A stretch of DNA of 64,000 nucleotides from Alcaligenes endophyticus. GTDB taxonomy: Bacteria > Pseudomonadota > Gammaproteobacteria > Burkholderiales > Burkholderiaceae_B. Below, in pieces: positions 28,511 to 37,631 of this stretch. The DNA lies in the NCBI RefSeq assembly GCF_026344035.1, contig NZ_JAPKND010000001.1:248001-312000 (forward strand), in the 5' to 3' direction. The notes beneath the pieces are model-generated. The model did no database searches. It was not told where the DNA came from and worked only from the letters and a program-made list of their open reading frames with translations. The position numbers were made by a program, and so were the translations under genes. Position 1 is the stretch's first letter. The number at the start of each line of letters is the position of its first letter.

Positions 28511-30286
28511 ATGGCCCGAATGAGAGCCGTAGACGCCGCTGCCGCAATTCTGCGCAAAGAAGGCGTAAGCACTGTATTTGGTGTGCCTGGCGCCGCTATC
28601 AACCCTTTTTACTCGGCCATGCGTCAAGAAGGTGGGTTTGAGCATATTCTAGCTCGCCACGTAGAGGGCGCATCCCACATGGCCGAAGGCTATACTCGTG
28701 CGGCACCGGGCAACATTGGTGTATGTATCGGTACATCGGGCCCTGCTGGCACCGATATGATCACGGGCCTGTACTCAGCCTCTGCTGACTCTATTCCCAT
28801 TCTGTGCATCACTGGCCAAGCACCACGAGCACGTTTATACAAAGAAGACTTCCAAGCGGTAGACATTGAATCTATTGCTAAACCCGTCACCAAGGGGGCG
28901 GTCACCGTGCGCGAGCCTGATTTGATTCCGCGCGTCTTTCAACAGGCATTCCATCTCATGCGCTCTGGCCGACCAGGCCCCGTCTTGATTGATATGCCTT
29001 TTGACGTACAAATGGCCGAAATCGAGTTTGACCTGGACACCTACTCTCCTTTGCCTGCTTATCAGCCTGTCGCTACCCGCGCTCAGGCAGAGAAAGCCAT
29101 CGAAATGTTGAATACGTCCGAGCGTCCGCTTATCGTCTCCGGTGGCGGCGTCATCAACTCCAACGCATCTAACAAACTCCAGGCCTTTGCGGAATTAGTC
29201 GGTGTTCCCGTTATCCCCACCTTAATGGGCTGGGGCACTATTGCTGACGATCACCCGCTAATGGCTGGTATGGTTGGCTTACAAACCTCGCACCGTTATG
29301 GCAACCAAACTTTGCTGGCATCGGACTTTGTTTTTGGTATCGGTAACCGCTGGGCTAACCGTCACACGGGTTCGGTGGATATTTACAAAGAAGGTCGTCA
29401 ATTTATCCACGTTGACATTGAGCCGACTCAGATCGGTCGTGTGTTTGGACCCGATTTAGGTATTGTCTCGGATGCAGGCGCCGCCCTGGACTTATTCATT
29501 GACGTAGCCAAAGAATACCAAGCTGCGGGCAAACTGAAAGATCGCTCAGCATGGGTAGCAGACTGCCAAGCGCGTAAACGGACTTTGCAACGCAAAACCA
29601 GTTTCGAAAACGTACCCATGAAGCCTCAGCGCGTTTACGAAGAGATGAATCGAGCGTTCGGCAAATCGACCCGCTACGTCAGCACCATCGGTTTGTCACA
29701 AATCGCTGCGGCACAATTTCTACACGTCTACGAGCCCCGAAACTGGATTAACTGCGGTCAGGCCGGCCCATTAGGGTGGACGATTCCTGCCGCTCTGGGG
29801 GTAGTGGCTGCCGACCGAAATCGCGAAATCGTTGCCATTTCCGGTGACTACGATTTCCAGTTCATGATTGAAGAGTTAGCCGTGGGCGCGCAGTTCAAGT
29901 TGCCCTACCTACACATACTTGTTAATAACGCCTATTTGGGCCTGATTCGCCAGTCTCAACGAGGTTTTGAAATGGACTACTGCGTACAATTGGCCTTTGA
30001 TAACATCAACGCTCCTGAAACAGAAGGCTATGGCGTTGACCATGTCACCGTAGTTGAAGGGCTGGGCTGTAAAGCCATCCGTGTACACAAACCCGAGGAC
30101 ATCCAAGCAGCGATTGCACAAGCACGGGCTTGGATGCAAGAGTTCAGCGTCCCTGTAGTGATTGAGCTGATACTAGAGCGAGTGACTAACATTGCTATGG
30201 GCACAGAGCTGACTAATGTGACTGAGTTTGAGGAACTGGCCAAGAAAGGTATTGACGCACCTACCGCCATTTCACTGCTGGACTAA
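28511..30286 (+). CDS. gcl: glyoxylate carboligase (tartronate-semialdehyde synthase)
   Basis: ThDP enzyme that joins two glyoxylates to tartronate semialdehyde and CO2. 591 residues, three-domain acetolactate-synthase fold. The diagnostic Val51 (in [13 protein letters not shown]) stands where other ThDP enzymes have Glu, as in E. coli Gcl. The ThDP-binding GDYDFQF...N segment is near residue 450. TTTAGGAG lies 6 bases before the ATG. First gene of the gcl-hyi-glxR operon; takes glyoxylate made by AllA. Confidence 0.97.
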   Translation: MARMRAVDAAAAILRKEGVSTVFGVPGAAINPFYSAMRQEGGFEHILARHVEGASHMAEGYTRAAPGNIGVCIGTSGPAGTDMITGLYSASADSIPILCITGQAPRARLYKEDFQAVDIESIAKPVTKGAVTVREPDLIPRVFQQAFHLMRSGRPGPVLIDMPFDVQMAEIEFDLDTYSPLPAYQPVATRAQAEKAIEMLNTSERPLIVSGGGVINSNASNKLQAFAELVGVPVIPTLMGWGTIADDHPLMAGMVGLQTSHRYGNQTLLASDFVFGIGNRWANRHTGSVDIYKEGRQFIHVDIEPTQIGRVFGPDLGIVSDAGAALDLFIDVAKEYQAAGKLKDRSAWVADCQARKRTLQRKTSFENVPMKPQRVYEEMNRAFGKSTRYVSTIGLSQIAAAQFLHVYEPRNWINCGQAGPLGWTIPAALGVVAADRNREIVAISGDYDFQFMIEELAVGAQFKLPYLHILVNNAYLGLIRQSQRGFEMDYCVQLAFDNINAPETEGYGVDHVTVVEGLGCKAIRVHKPEDIQAAIAQARAWMQEFSVPVVIELILERVTNIAMGTELTNVTEFEELAKKGIDAPTAISLLD

Positions 30287-30311
30287 TGACTGATTTAAAT
30301 TGGAGTAAATA

Positions 30312-31091
30312 ATGCCAAAGTTCGCCGCTAACCTAACGATGTTGTTTAACGAGCACGACTTCTTAGATCGTTTTCAAGCTGCTGCCGATGCTGGTTTCAA
30401 AGGTGTGGAGTACCTGTTCCCCTATGCTTACGACAAGCAAGAGCTTGCCGATCGTCTACAGCAGCACAGCCTAACGCAGGTTTTACACAACCTGCCAGCT
30501 GGCAACTGGGATGCAGGTGAGCGAGGCATTGCTATTTTCCCAGAGCGTGTGGGTGAGTTTCAAGACGGTGTGGGCCGTGCGATTGACTATGCAAGGGCGC
30601 TAGGCTGCAAACAAGTAAACTGTTTGGCAGGTAAACGGCCAGAAAACTTAAGCGCTGAAAAAGCACAACAAACATTAGTCGACAACCTAAAGTTTGCAGC
30701 AGAAAAACTACATGCCGCAGGGATACGCTTGTTAATAGAGCCCATCAATAATTTTGACATCCCTGGGTTTTTTATTCGTCGCACAGACCAAGCCGCGCAG
30801 ATACTCAGCGAGGTGGGCTCAGACAACCTGTTTATCCAGTATGACATCTACCACGCACAGCGTGAAGAAGGAGAACTGGCCAATACGATTAAAAAATTCC
30901 TACCGCAAATTGCCCACATTCAACTGGCTGACAACCCTGGCCGCAATGAGCCAGGCACAGGTGAAATTAACTACCAATGGCTATTTAAATATATCGACAA
31001 CACGGGTTTTGATGGTTGGATTGGTTGTGAGTACAAACCTGCAAGTGTCACCAAAGACGGACTAGGCTGGATTCAAGCTCTGACTGCTTAG
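30312..31091 (+). CDS. hyi: hydroxypyruvate isomerase
   Basis: Interconverts hydroxypyruvate and tartronate semialdehyde; TIM-barrel of the xylose-isomerase-like class. 259 residues; family sequences FAANLTMLFNEHDFLDRF, GVEYLFPYAY, the metal-binding LIEPINNFDIPGFF and QYDIYHAQREEGEL, and IGCEYKP near the C-terminus. 25 bp after gcl with GGAG before the ATG. Confidence 0.95.
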   Translation: MPKFAANLTMLFNEHDFLDRFQAAADAGFKGVEYLFPYAYDKQELADRLQQHSLTQVLHNLPAGNWDAGERGIAIFPERVGEFQDGVGRAIDYARALGCKQVNCLAGKRPENLSAEKAQQTLVDNLKFAAEKLHAAGIRLLIEPINNFDIPGFFIRRTDQAAQILSEVGSDNLFIQYDIYHAQREEGELANTIKKFLPQIAHIQLADNPGRNEPGTGEINYQWLFKYIDNTGFDGWIGCEYKPASVTKDGLGWIQALTA

Positions 31092-31125
31092 TATCCATCA
31101 ACACATATAACTTAGGAGATTAATA

Positions 31126-32010
31126 ATGGCTAAAGTCGGATTTGTAGGGTTGGGCATTATGGGCGCACCGATGGCGGTGAACCTGCTCAAAGGTGGCCAC
31201 GAGCTATTCGTTTTCACGCGCAGTCAAACACCTAAAAGCGTGATCGAAGCAGGCGCAACGGTATGTGCCAACGGAACCGAGGTGGCCCGTAACGCTGATG
31301 TCATCATCACTATGGTTCCAGACACCCCCCATGTAGAACAAGCCTTGTTTGGTGAGAATGGCATTGCTGCGGGTCTGAGCAAAGGCAAAATCGTTATCGA
31401 CATGAGCTCTATCTCGCCTGTGGCCACCAAGGAATTTGCTCAACGCATTACCGAGCTAGGTTGCGAGTATTTAGATGCCCCTGTCTCCGGCGGCGAAGTA
31501 GGTGCTAAAGCAGCCTCCCTCACCATTATGATTGGTGGGCAGCAAGCCGCTTTCGATCAGGTAAAGCCATTATTCGAATTGATGGGTAAAAACATCACAC
31601 TGGTAGGTGGCTACGGTGATGGACAAATCACTAAAGTAGCTAATCAGATCATTGTTGCGCTCACTATCGAGGCCGTTGGAGAAGCCTTACTTTTAGCGTC
31701 GAAAGCAGGGGCTGACCCCGCCAAAGTACGTGAGGCACTCATGGGCGGGTTTGCGAACTCTCGCATTCTGGAAGTGCATGGCGAGCGTATGGTCAAGCGC
31801 ACTTTCGATCCGGGCTTTCGTATTGAGTTACACCAGAAAGACCTGAATCTAGCGTTAACCACCGCCCGACAGCTGGGTGTTGCATTACCTAGCACAGCGA
31901 TTGCTCAAGAACTGTTCAACACTTGTGCCGCTCATGGTGGCGCAGGACAAGATCACTCGGCTTTAGTGCGCGCCTTGGAAATCATGGCTAATCACGAAAT
32001 CGGTCAATAG
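31126..32010 (+). CDS. glxR: 2-hydroxy-3-oxopropionate (tartronate semialdehyde) reductase
   Basis: Reduces tartronate semialdehyde to D-glycerate with NAD(P)H; beta-hydroxyacid dehydrogenase family. 294 residues; dinucleotide loop GFVGLGIMGAPMAVNLL, substrate motif DAPVSGGEVGA near residue 118, and catalytic lysine in GQITKVANQII near 170. TTAGGAG precedes the ATG. Last gene of the gcl operon, ended by a strong terminator. Confidence 0.96.
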   Translation: MAKVGFVGLGIMGAPMAVNLLKGGHELFVFTRSQTPKSVIEAGATVCANGTEVARNADVIITMVPDTPHVEQALFGENGIAAGLSKGKIVIDMSSISPVATKEFAQRITELGCEYLDAPVSGGEVGAKAASLTIMIGGQQAAFDQVKPLFELMGKNITLVGGYGDGQITKVANQIIVALTIEAVGEALLLASKAGADPAKVREALMGGFANSRILEVHGERMVKRTFDPGFRIELHQKDLNLALTTARQLGVALPSTAIAQELFNTCAAHGGAGQDHSALVRALEIMANHEIGQ

Positions 32011-32022
32011 GCAAACCATACA

Positions 32023-32047
32023 GGCGGGCTATTAGCCCGCCTTTTTT
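32023..32047 (+). terminator. intrinsic terminator after glxR
   Basis: Perfect 8 bp stem GGCGGGCT / AGCCCGCC with a 3-base loop, followed by TTTTTT. It ends gcl-hyi-glxR and implies that ttuD-glcG-pyk starts from its own promoter within the next 110 bases. Confidence 0.95.
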
Positions 32048-32160
32048 ACCCCATCTCTATACAATATAAAAAGAAGACTGGGCAACAAGCCTTCCTGAGC
32101 ATTAAAAAATCTGCTCACTAGCTCTATCCCAGCCTGTTTACTAGCCCTTTTAGTGCCTAT

Positions 32161-33444
32161 ATGATCATGAATTTGAAGCCACAGGATTTACTCACCGATA
32201 TGTTTAAGGCAGCCGTGAATGCGGCTCAGCCCGAGCACTGCATCCCCCCCTATTTACCCACAGCCCCCCGTGGTCGAACTGTCGTTATCGGAGCGGGTAA
32301 AGCGTCGGCTGCCATGGCACAAGCCCTAGAGCGACATTGGAAGCAAGGCCCGATCAGCGGTGTAGTGGTAACCCGTTATGGTTACGCAGTACCCTGTGAG
32401 CACATCAAAATTCTGGAGGCGGCCCATCCCGTCCCCGACCAGGCAGGCGAGGATGCAGCGCATGAGATTTTAGCGGCGGTGAGCCAGCTTACTGAAGACG
32501 ACCTAGTGATATGCTTAATCTCTGGTGGAGGCTCTTCATTGCTACCCGTTGCTGCAGAAGGCATCACCTTGGCTGATAAACAAGCGATTAACAAAGCCTT
32601 ATTAAGATCAGGCGCTTCAATTAGTGAAATGAACTGCGTACGCCGCCACTTATCGGCCATTAAAGGCGGGCGGCTGGCGGCCGCTTGTGCGCCTGCACGC
32701 TTAGTTAATCTGATTATTTCTGACGTCCCCGGTGATAACCCTATGGATATCGCCTCCGGCCCTACCGTACCTGACCCCACCACGTGTGAACAAGCGCTAG
32801 ACATTATCCGTCGCTATGACATTACTATTCCCGACGCTGCACGCGATTTGCTCACTAGCGGTAAAGGCGAAACAATCAAACCCGATGATGCTCGCCTGGC
32901 CCAAGTCACAACACATCTGATCGCCACTCCACAACTTGCCTTACTGGCCGCTGCTAAAATTGCTGAAAAAGCCGGGGTAAAACCCGTGCTACTAGGCGAT
33001 AGCATCGAAGGCGAGTCCCGCGATGTCGCTAAAGTGATGGCAGGCATTGCCTTAAGCGTTAAACAGCACGGTCAGCCTGCTACGGCCCCCTGCGTTTTGC
33101 TTTCTGGCGGGGAAACCACCGTCACCCTAAAAGGCAATGGCCGTGGTGGGCGCAACGTCGAGTTCTTACTTTCTGTCGCCATTGCCCTGAATGGGGCAGA
33201 CGGCATCTATGGATTAGCTGGCGATACCGATGGCGTAGATGGCCAGGAAGAAATAGCCGGTGCTCTGTTTGACCCTAGCAGTTTGCAGCGAGCATGGGAT
33301 CTAGGCTTACGGCCCCTAGATAGCCTAGACAATAATGACGGGCACGGATTCTTTGAAGCATTAGGGGATGCCTTAATAACAGGCCCCACGCTCACTAACG
33401 TGAACGATTTTCGTGCCATCCTGATTTTACCTAACAGCGTTTAA
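32161..33444 (+). CDS. ttuD: glycerate 2-kinase (GckA/TtuD type, MOFRL domain)
   Basis: Phosphorylates D-glycerate to 2-phosphoglycerate; older annotation of this family is hydroxypyruvate reductase. 427 residues; DUF4147 N-terminal domain with GAGKASAAMAQALE and SGGGSSLLPVAAE, and a C-terminal MOFRL domain with LSGGETTVTLKGNGRGGRN and AGDTDGVDG. Two starts are possible (ATG 32161 or 32167); neither has a clear Shine-Dalgarno. The product goes to PEP and then to the pyruvate kinase encoded two genes on. Confidence 0.93.
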   Translation: MIMNLKPQDLLTDMFKAAVNAAQPEHCIPPYLPTAPRGRTVVIGAGKASAAMAQALERHWKQGPISGVVVTRYGYAVPCEHIKILEAAHPVPDQAGEDAAHEILAAVSQLTEDDLVICLISGGGSSLLPVAAEGITLADKQAINKALLRSGASISEMNCVRRHLSAIKGGRLAAACAPARLVNLIISDVPGDNPMDIASGPTVPDPTTCEQALDIIRRYDITIPDAARDLLTSGKGETIKPDDARLAQVTTHLIATPQLALLAAAKIAEKAGVKPVLLGDSIEGESRDVAKVMAGIALSVKQHGQPATAPCVLLSGGETTVTLKGNGRGGRNVEFLLSVAIALNGADGIYGLAGDTDGVDGQEEIAGALFDPSSLQRAWDLGLRPLDSLDNNDGHGFFEALGDALITGPTLTNVNDFRAILILPNSV

Positions 33445-33465
33445 CGCACATTCTAAGGAATAGAA

Positions 33466-33867
33466 ATGATAGATACAAAAGTACTCACTCTTGACGATGC
33501 GAAGCTCATTGCAGCGGCTGCTGAAAAAGAAGCGCAAAGCAACAACTGGGCGGTAAGCATCGCTATTTGTGATGCTGGTGGCCACGCTCTGAGCTTGGTA
33601 CGCATGGATGGAGCGCCTCTCATGAGCGCAAGCGTAGCCCCAGAAAAAGCACGCACCAGTGCACTCAGTGGCAAGCCCAGTAAAGTGTTTGAAGACATGG
33701 TCAATCAAGGTCGCACCGCTGCCTTAGCCATGCCTATTAGCCCCCTAGAAGGCGGCGAACCTATTATCGTTAACGGCCGAGTTATCGGGGCTGTCGGGGT
33801 TTCTGGCGTTAAAGCCAATGAAGACGCCCAAATAGCACGTGCTGGAATCAGCGCGTTACAAGTCTAA
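33466..33867 (+). CDS. GlcG/HbpS family protein
   Basis: 133 residues of the GlcG/HbpS fold, often encoded with glycolate and glyoxylate genes. Typical sections are LTLDDAKLIAAAAEKEA, VSIAICDAGGHALSLVRMDGAP and GGEPIIVNGRVIGAVGVSG. The biochemical role is not settled; some relatives bind haem. TAAGGA precedes the ATG. It lies 21 bp after ttuD and 19 bp before pyk, so it belongs to the same operon. Confidence 0.9.
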   Translation: MIDTKVLTLDDAKLIAAAAEKEAQSNNWAVSIAICDAGGHALSLVRMDGAPLMSASVAPEKARTSALSGKPSKVFEDMVNQGRTAALAMPISPLEGGEPIIVNGRVIGAVGVSGVKANEDAQIARAGISALQV

Positions 33868-33886
33868 ATAGCACAAGGACACCCTC

Positions 33887-35308
33887 ATGAGACGAGCGAG
33901 ACATTCCCGCATTTTAGCTACCTTAGGGCCGGCTAGCTCCACTCCAGAACGTATTCGCGAACTATTCGAGGCTGGTGCCGACGTATTTCGCCTAAATTTT
34001 AGCCATGGCAGCCAAGAAGATCACGCTGCGCGCTACCAGGCTATCCGCGATCTGGAAAAGGAAACCGGCCGCAGCATTGGCATACTGATGGACTTACAGG
34101 GCCCAAAGCTGCGTATTGGTAAAATTGAAGGCGGTAAAGTCACGCTCCAAGCAGGCCAGAAGTTTCGTCTTGATCTAAACCCCATGCAAGGCGATGCTAC
34201 TCGAGCGAACTTACCCCATCCAGAAATTTTTGCTGCCTTGGAAAAAGGCACTGACTTATTATTGGATGACGGTAAGCTACGTCTGCGTGTTGACAGCTTT
34301 AGTGCGGAGCATGCAGACACCACTGTCATGGTGGGTGGTCCTCTTTCAGATAGAAAAGGCGTCAATGTGCCGGGCGTTGTACTCCCCATCTCCCCTCTTA
34401 CAGAAAAAGACTTAGACGATTTGCGTTTTGGTTTGGATCTGGGTGTGGATTGGGTTGCCTTGTCCTTTGTACAGCGGCCAGAAGACATACGCGAAGCACG
34501 CGCCATTATTGGCAATCAGGCTTGGATCATGGCCAAGCTTGAGAAACCCCAAGCTTTGGACTATTTGGACGAAATTATCGATCTCTGTGACGGAGTTATG
34601 GTCGCTAGAGGTGACTTGGGGGTAGAGGTCCCACCCCAGCGCGTGCCAGTGATACAGCGGCAAATAGTACGTGCTGCTCGGGCTGCAGGGCGTCCTGTCG
34701 TGATTGCTACACAGATGCTAGAGTCTATGATCAGCTCACCCGTGCCCACACGGGCGGAAGCTTCCGACGTCGCTACCGCCATTTACTCAGGTGCCGATGC
34801 AGTGATGTTATCCGCAGAATCTGCTTCCGGCCAGTTTCCACTTGAAGCAGTCAGCTTCATGAATAGCATCATCAGTGAAATTGAAGCCGACCCTAATTGG
34901 CGCACAGTCATTGAAGCAAACCACAGTACAGCTGAAGCAACGACTCCTGATGCGATCTGCTGTGCGTTACGTCGCGTCGCGAATATCTTAGAGCCAGCAA
35001 CTACCGTTGCTTACACCACTACCGGATTTAGTGCGCTACGAGCAAGCCGAGAACGACCAGTAGCCCCTATTTTGGCTCTGACACCACAAATTCAAACGGC
35101 ACGTCGCCTGAGCATTGCTTGGGGGGTTCATCCGGTTGCTGGTGAACACGTACATGACGTGACACAAATGGTGGAACACGCTACCCATGTTGCGACTCGA
35201 CATGGCTTTGCCAAAGGCGGCGACACCATTGTCATTATTGCTGGTGTGCCGTTCGGCACCAGTGGTAGCACTAACTTGCTGCACGTGGCCACCATTCCCC
35301 AAACCTAA
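33887..35308 (+). CDS. pyk: pyruvate kinase
   Basis: Makes pyruvate and ATP from PEP. 473 residues, bacterial length. Key parts: RHSRILATLGPAS, MDLQGPKLRIG, active-site Lys in WIMAKLEKPQALDYLD, and VARGDLGVEVP with metal ligands. Coupled to ttuD and glcG (19 bp gap), so it is probably an isozyme for the glycerate route; whether a second pyk exists elsewhere cannot be seen. Followed by an intrinsic terminator. Confidence 0.96.
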   Translation: MRRARHSRILATLGPASSTPERIRELFEAGADVFRLNFSHGSQEDHAARYQAIRDLEKETGRSIGILMDLQGPKLRIGKIEGGKVTLQAGQKFRLDLNPMQGDATRANLPHPEIFAALEKGTDLLLDDGKLRLRVDSFSAEHADTTVMVGGPLSDRKGVNVPGVVLPISPLTEKDLDDLRFGLDLGVDWVALSFVQRPEDIREARAIIGNQAWIMAKLEKPQALDYLDEIIDLCDGVMVARGDLGVEVPPQRVPVIQRQIVRAARAAGRPVVIATQMLESMISSPVPTRAEASDVATAIYSGADAVMLSAESASGQFPLEAVSFMNSIISEIEADPNWRTVIEANHSTAEATTPDAICCALRRVANILEPATTVAYTTTGFSALRASRERPVAPILALTPQIQTARRLSIAWGVHPVAGEHVHDVTQMVEHATHVATRHGFAKGGDTIVIIAGVPFGTSGSTNLLHVATIPQT

Positions 35309-35330
35309 GGCCGTTAACCAAGCCCATCAT

Positions 35331-35358
35331 CCCAGCGTTAGCATGCTGGGATTTTTTT
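35331..35358 (+). terminator. intrinsic terminator after pyk
   Basis: CCCAGC pairs with GCTGGG around an 8-base loop, then ATTTTTTT. It starts 22 bases after the pyk stop. Confidence 0.9.
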
Positions 35359-35381
35359 GCTGGAAAATTATTGCCATGCAC

Positions 35382-35412
35382 AAAAAAAAACCCGAGATCT
35401 GTAGATCTCGGG
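35382..35412 (-). terminator. intrinsic terminator, minus strand
   Basis: On the minus strand CCCGAGATCT and AGATCTCGGG (10 bp, perfect, 2-base spacer) are followed by nine T residues. It ends the candidate small RNA or the coq7 transcript, which stops 220 bases upstream. Confidence 0.9.
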
Positions 35413-35490
35413 CAAATCCACCAAAGGAGGAGGGTGGAGGAGACAATCGTGGCAAGTCGGGCTACTAAATACTAAGATTGAGCCAGAAAG
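35382..35490 (-). ncRNA. candidate small RNA with anti-Shine-Dalgarno hairpin loop
   Basis: Read on the minus strand there is a hairpin TCCACC-CTCCTCCTTT-GGTGGA (35438 to 35417), whose loop shows CUCCUCC, complementary to ribosome-binding sites. Just upstream is a second TCTCCTCC. Four bases after the hairpin is a perfect 10 bp terminator stem followed by nine T. A 5' end near 35490 is a guess from TATAAC at 35502-35497; no good -35 box was found. It may instead be the 3' UTR of coq7. The layout resembles CcsR-type and other Hfq-linked sRNAs with CCUCC loops. Confidence 0.5.
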
Positions 35491-35634
35491 CTAAGGGTTA
35501 TACCTATTGCGTTTTGCTTTGCTTTCATTTCGACATCCAATAACTAAAGTTTATACAGAATTATGGTGCGATGCAAGATATATCAGCAATTACCCTATGA
35601 ACGAGCTTTTATGTTGCATTAACAACACAAGTCA

Positions 35635-36309
35635 TTAGATACGATACGCCGTAGTGGTCATGACTGTGGACATGACACGCATGAGCGCCTTAACTGGTGC
35701 CGGCAAACTAGCTGCTCCGTGATGCTCTGCCGTCATCCTATGTTCAATCTCATCGGTTTTCATTTGCTGCACAATGGCGCGCGAGCGTACATCTTGGGGG
35801 GGAAGAATTTCAAGATGCTGATCTAAATGCTGCTCTACTTGGCGTTCTGTTTCAGCCATAAAACCCAAGTTATAGGGTATACCAGCTTTGCTGGCGACAA
35901 CCCCTAGCCCCAGTGACGCTGCATACCATAACGGATTCAGGACGCTAGGGCGGCTGCCTAGCTCGCGCAAGCGGTCATCACACCACACTAAGTGATCAAC
36001 CTCCTCAGAGGCGGCTTGATAAAGAACGGCCTTAATTTTGGCATCGTCACACATTAACGCCTGCCCACGATACAAAGCCTGCGCACATACCTCACCCACG
36101 TGATTAATACGCATTAAACCGGCGGCATGCTTTGCTTCTGCCGGACTCAAAGCGGGATCGTCACTGCGCACCTTCCCGGCAGGATTCGAGCGTCCTGCCA
36201 CCGCTGAACGGCTCAATACATGCAAAGCTTGGTTGACTTCCCCCAACAAATCATCGAAAAGCGACTTGCGTCGCTGTAGACGAGTGGGTGTGCTCAAGGA
36301 CGGGTTCAT
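35635..36309 (-). CDS. coq7: 2-nonaprenyl-3-methyl-6-methoxy-1,4-benzoquinol hydroxylase
   Basis: Di-iron hydroxylase of ubiquinone synthesis. 224 residues. The iron ligands are in the ferritin-like pairs: INHVGEVCAQALY (Glu, in the H-x-GE region), ASEEVDHLVWC (E-x2-H), AETERQVEQHL (E), and TDEIEHRMTAEHHG (E-x2-H). CAGGAG lies seven bases before the ATG. Begins 27 bp before the end of the oxidase-linked membrane gene upstream, on the same strand, possibly reading on from the oxidase operon. Confidence 0.95.
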   Translation of the reverse strand: MNPSLSTPTRLQRRKSLFDDLLGEVNQALHVLSRSAVAGRSNPAGKVRSDDPALSPAEAKHAAGLMRINHVGEVCAQALYRGQALMCDDAKIKAVLYQAASEEVDHLVWCDDRLRELGSRPSVLNPLWYAASLGLGVVASKAGIPYNLGFMAETERQVEQHLDQHLEILPPQDVRSRAIVQQMKTDEIEHRMTAEHHGAASLPAPVKALMRVMSTVMTTTAYRI

Positions 36310-36336
36310 ACTACTCCTGAGTAAATCGACAAAACC

Positions 36337-36981
36337 TTATTGTTGTCTCAAAAAATGCATGATGGCTTTGATCTCGGACAAAAACCATAGACTTGGCAGC
36401 ACACAAGCCATAACCACTAGCCCTATGCCGGCTATTTCTTGATCCGATTGTAGATAGAAATTACATAAGCGTTCGGGGTTTTCTTGATAAATGATTCCAG
36501 CAATGGCCATCATCCAGCATAAGTTACCCATAAAAAACAAACGAATAACCAAATGACTACGTGACCAAGACTCTTGAAAAACAATACCTGCCAGCACCAA
36601 ACCAATATACTTGGTTAACGCCAACGATGGCGAAAGCAGAACATCGTCCAGGGCTTTAGGAATCATCCAATAGGCCCCCACAAAGCTGACCAATATAAGC
36701 CCCGGCAGCCCTAACTCATTGCAGTGATAATAAAGGCGCAAAAAAGGCTGAAACGCTGGCCGGTTTCCCCACCCTTGATACACCAGTGCCCGCTGCAATA
36801 AAGCACCTGACAACACCAGCATAGGGATCTGCACCAGCATGTGTAGGCTCATTAGCCGCGTTAAAGGATAATCAAAAAAAGCAGCCGCAGCAAAAAGCAA
36901 AGCGGATGCCATGGCCAATAGGCTGCCAACATAAGGGCGCCACGCCATGGTGTTGACGGATGAGATTAAACCCTTGCCCAT
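36337..36981 (-). CDS. integral membrane protein of the cbb3 oxidase operon, function unknown
   Basis: I do not recognise this gene with confidence. 214 residues with six or so hydrophobic segments (clear ones near 13-35, 45-62, 90-110, 120-140, 150-170 and 185-205). Conserved-looking polar residues inside the helices (LMSLHMLVQIPMLV, FQESWSRSHLVIRLFFMG) faintly recall CtaG-type copper assembly factors. It overlaps the SCO stop by one base (TAATG), so it is translated with SCO and the oxidase. A role in oxidase assembly is inference. Confidence 0.7.
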   Translation of the reverse strand: MGKGLISSVNTMAWRPYVGSLLAMASALLFAAAAFFDYPLTRLMSLHMLVQIPMLVLSGALLQRALVYQGWGNRPAFQPFLRLYYHCNELGLPGLILVSFVGAYWMIPKALDDVLLSPSLALTKYIGLVLAGIVFQESWSRSHLVIRLFFMGNLCWMMAIAGIIYQENPERLCNFYLQSDQEIAGIGLVVMACVLPSLWFLSEIKAIMHFLRQQ

Positions 36982-37616
36982 TACGAAGCGTCCTGCGCGC
37001 TACTCGTTGCCAGAATCTCGCGTACTGCAGATAGCGCAAGGCCGGGCTCGCCGTAGTCCGTGATACGCAGCAATTTACCTTGCGCATCCACCACATGGTA
37101 GGCAGCGTTATGCTCATACTCTCCGTAAGGGGCAGGAATAACGATAATGCCAAAATCATCCAGCACCTGCTCGCGCTGAGCACCATTTTCCATGGTGACA
37201 AAATTCCATACGCCTGGCTTGGCTTTCATCAAATGCATGTACCGTTGCAATCGATCAGGGGTATCACTAGGGTCAAAGCTAATGCTTAACAAGCCTATTT
37301 TATCTTCCTGCCCTGCAGCAATAATCGCCTCTTGGATTTGCTGCATTTCAGCGCCCATGGCTAAACATAAAGTAATACAGCGTGTGTAGATGAAATTGAC
37401 TAGGAGGAATCGTCCATCTTGCTGCATCAGGTCTAGCAGACTGACCTGAGCGGCGCCTGGAGTGAGCACTGTCACGTCAGACACTTGGCGTGGGTGCTTG
37501 GCTACATCATTGCGACGAGCCTGCTCAGTGGTGAGCGCAGTATAGCCGACAGTAAGGTGAGAAAGCGCCCCGAACCCCAGGGCGCCCACCACTAAAAGGC
37601 AAACCAGAAGTCTCAT
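36981..37616 (-). CDS. SCO1/SenC copper chaperone
   Basis: Membrane-anchored thioredoxin-fold protein that delivers copper to haem-copper oxidases. 211 residues; N-terminal hydrophobic anchor (about 2-20), Cu-binding C80-x3-C84 in YTRCITLC, and ligand His174 in NAAYHVVD. The usual proline in TRCPxxC is Ile here. Sits between the cytochrome c gene (15 bp gap) and the unknown membrane gene (1 bp overlap), consistent with CuB loading of the oxidase encoded by ccoNO. Confidence 0.9.
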   Translation of the reverse strand: MRLLVCLLVVGALGFGALSHLTVGYTALTTEQARRNDVAKHPRQVSDVTVLTPGAAQVSLLDLMQQDGRFLLVNFIYTRCITLCLAMGAEMQQIQEAIIAAGQEDKIGLLSISFDPSDTPDRLQRYMHLMKAKPGVWNFVTMENGAQREQVLDDFGIIVIPAPYGEYEHNAAYHVVDAQGKLLRITDYGEPGLALSAVREILATSSAQDAS

Positions 37617-37631
37617 GGTCTGCCCTGTCGT

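Larger units (their letters stand above)
35309..35634. other. 326 bp intergenic region between pyk and coq7
   Basis: Holds a plus-strand terminator for pyk (35331-35358), a minus-strand terminator (35382-35412), and a hairpin with a CUCCUCC loop (35417-35438) that together look like the 3' part of a minus-strand small RNA. The rest, 35460-35634, is AT-rich and has a minus-strand TATAAC at 35497-35502. No ORF is convincing. Confidence 0.6.
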
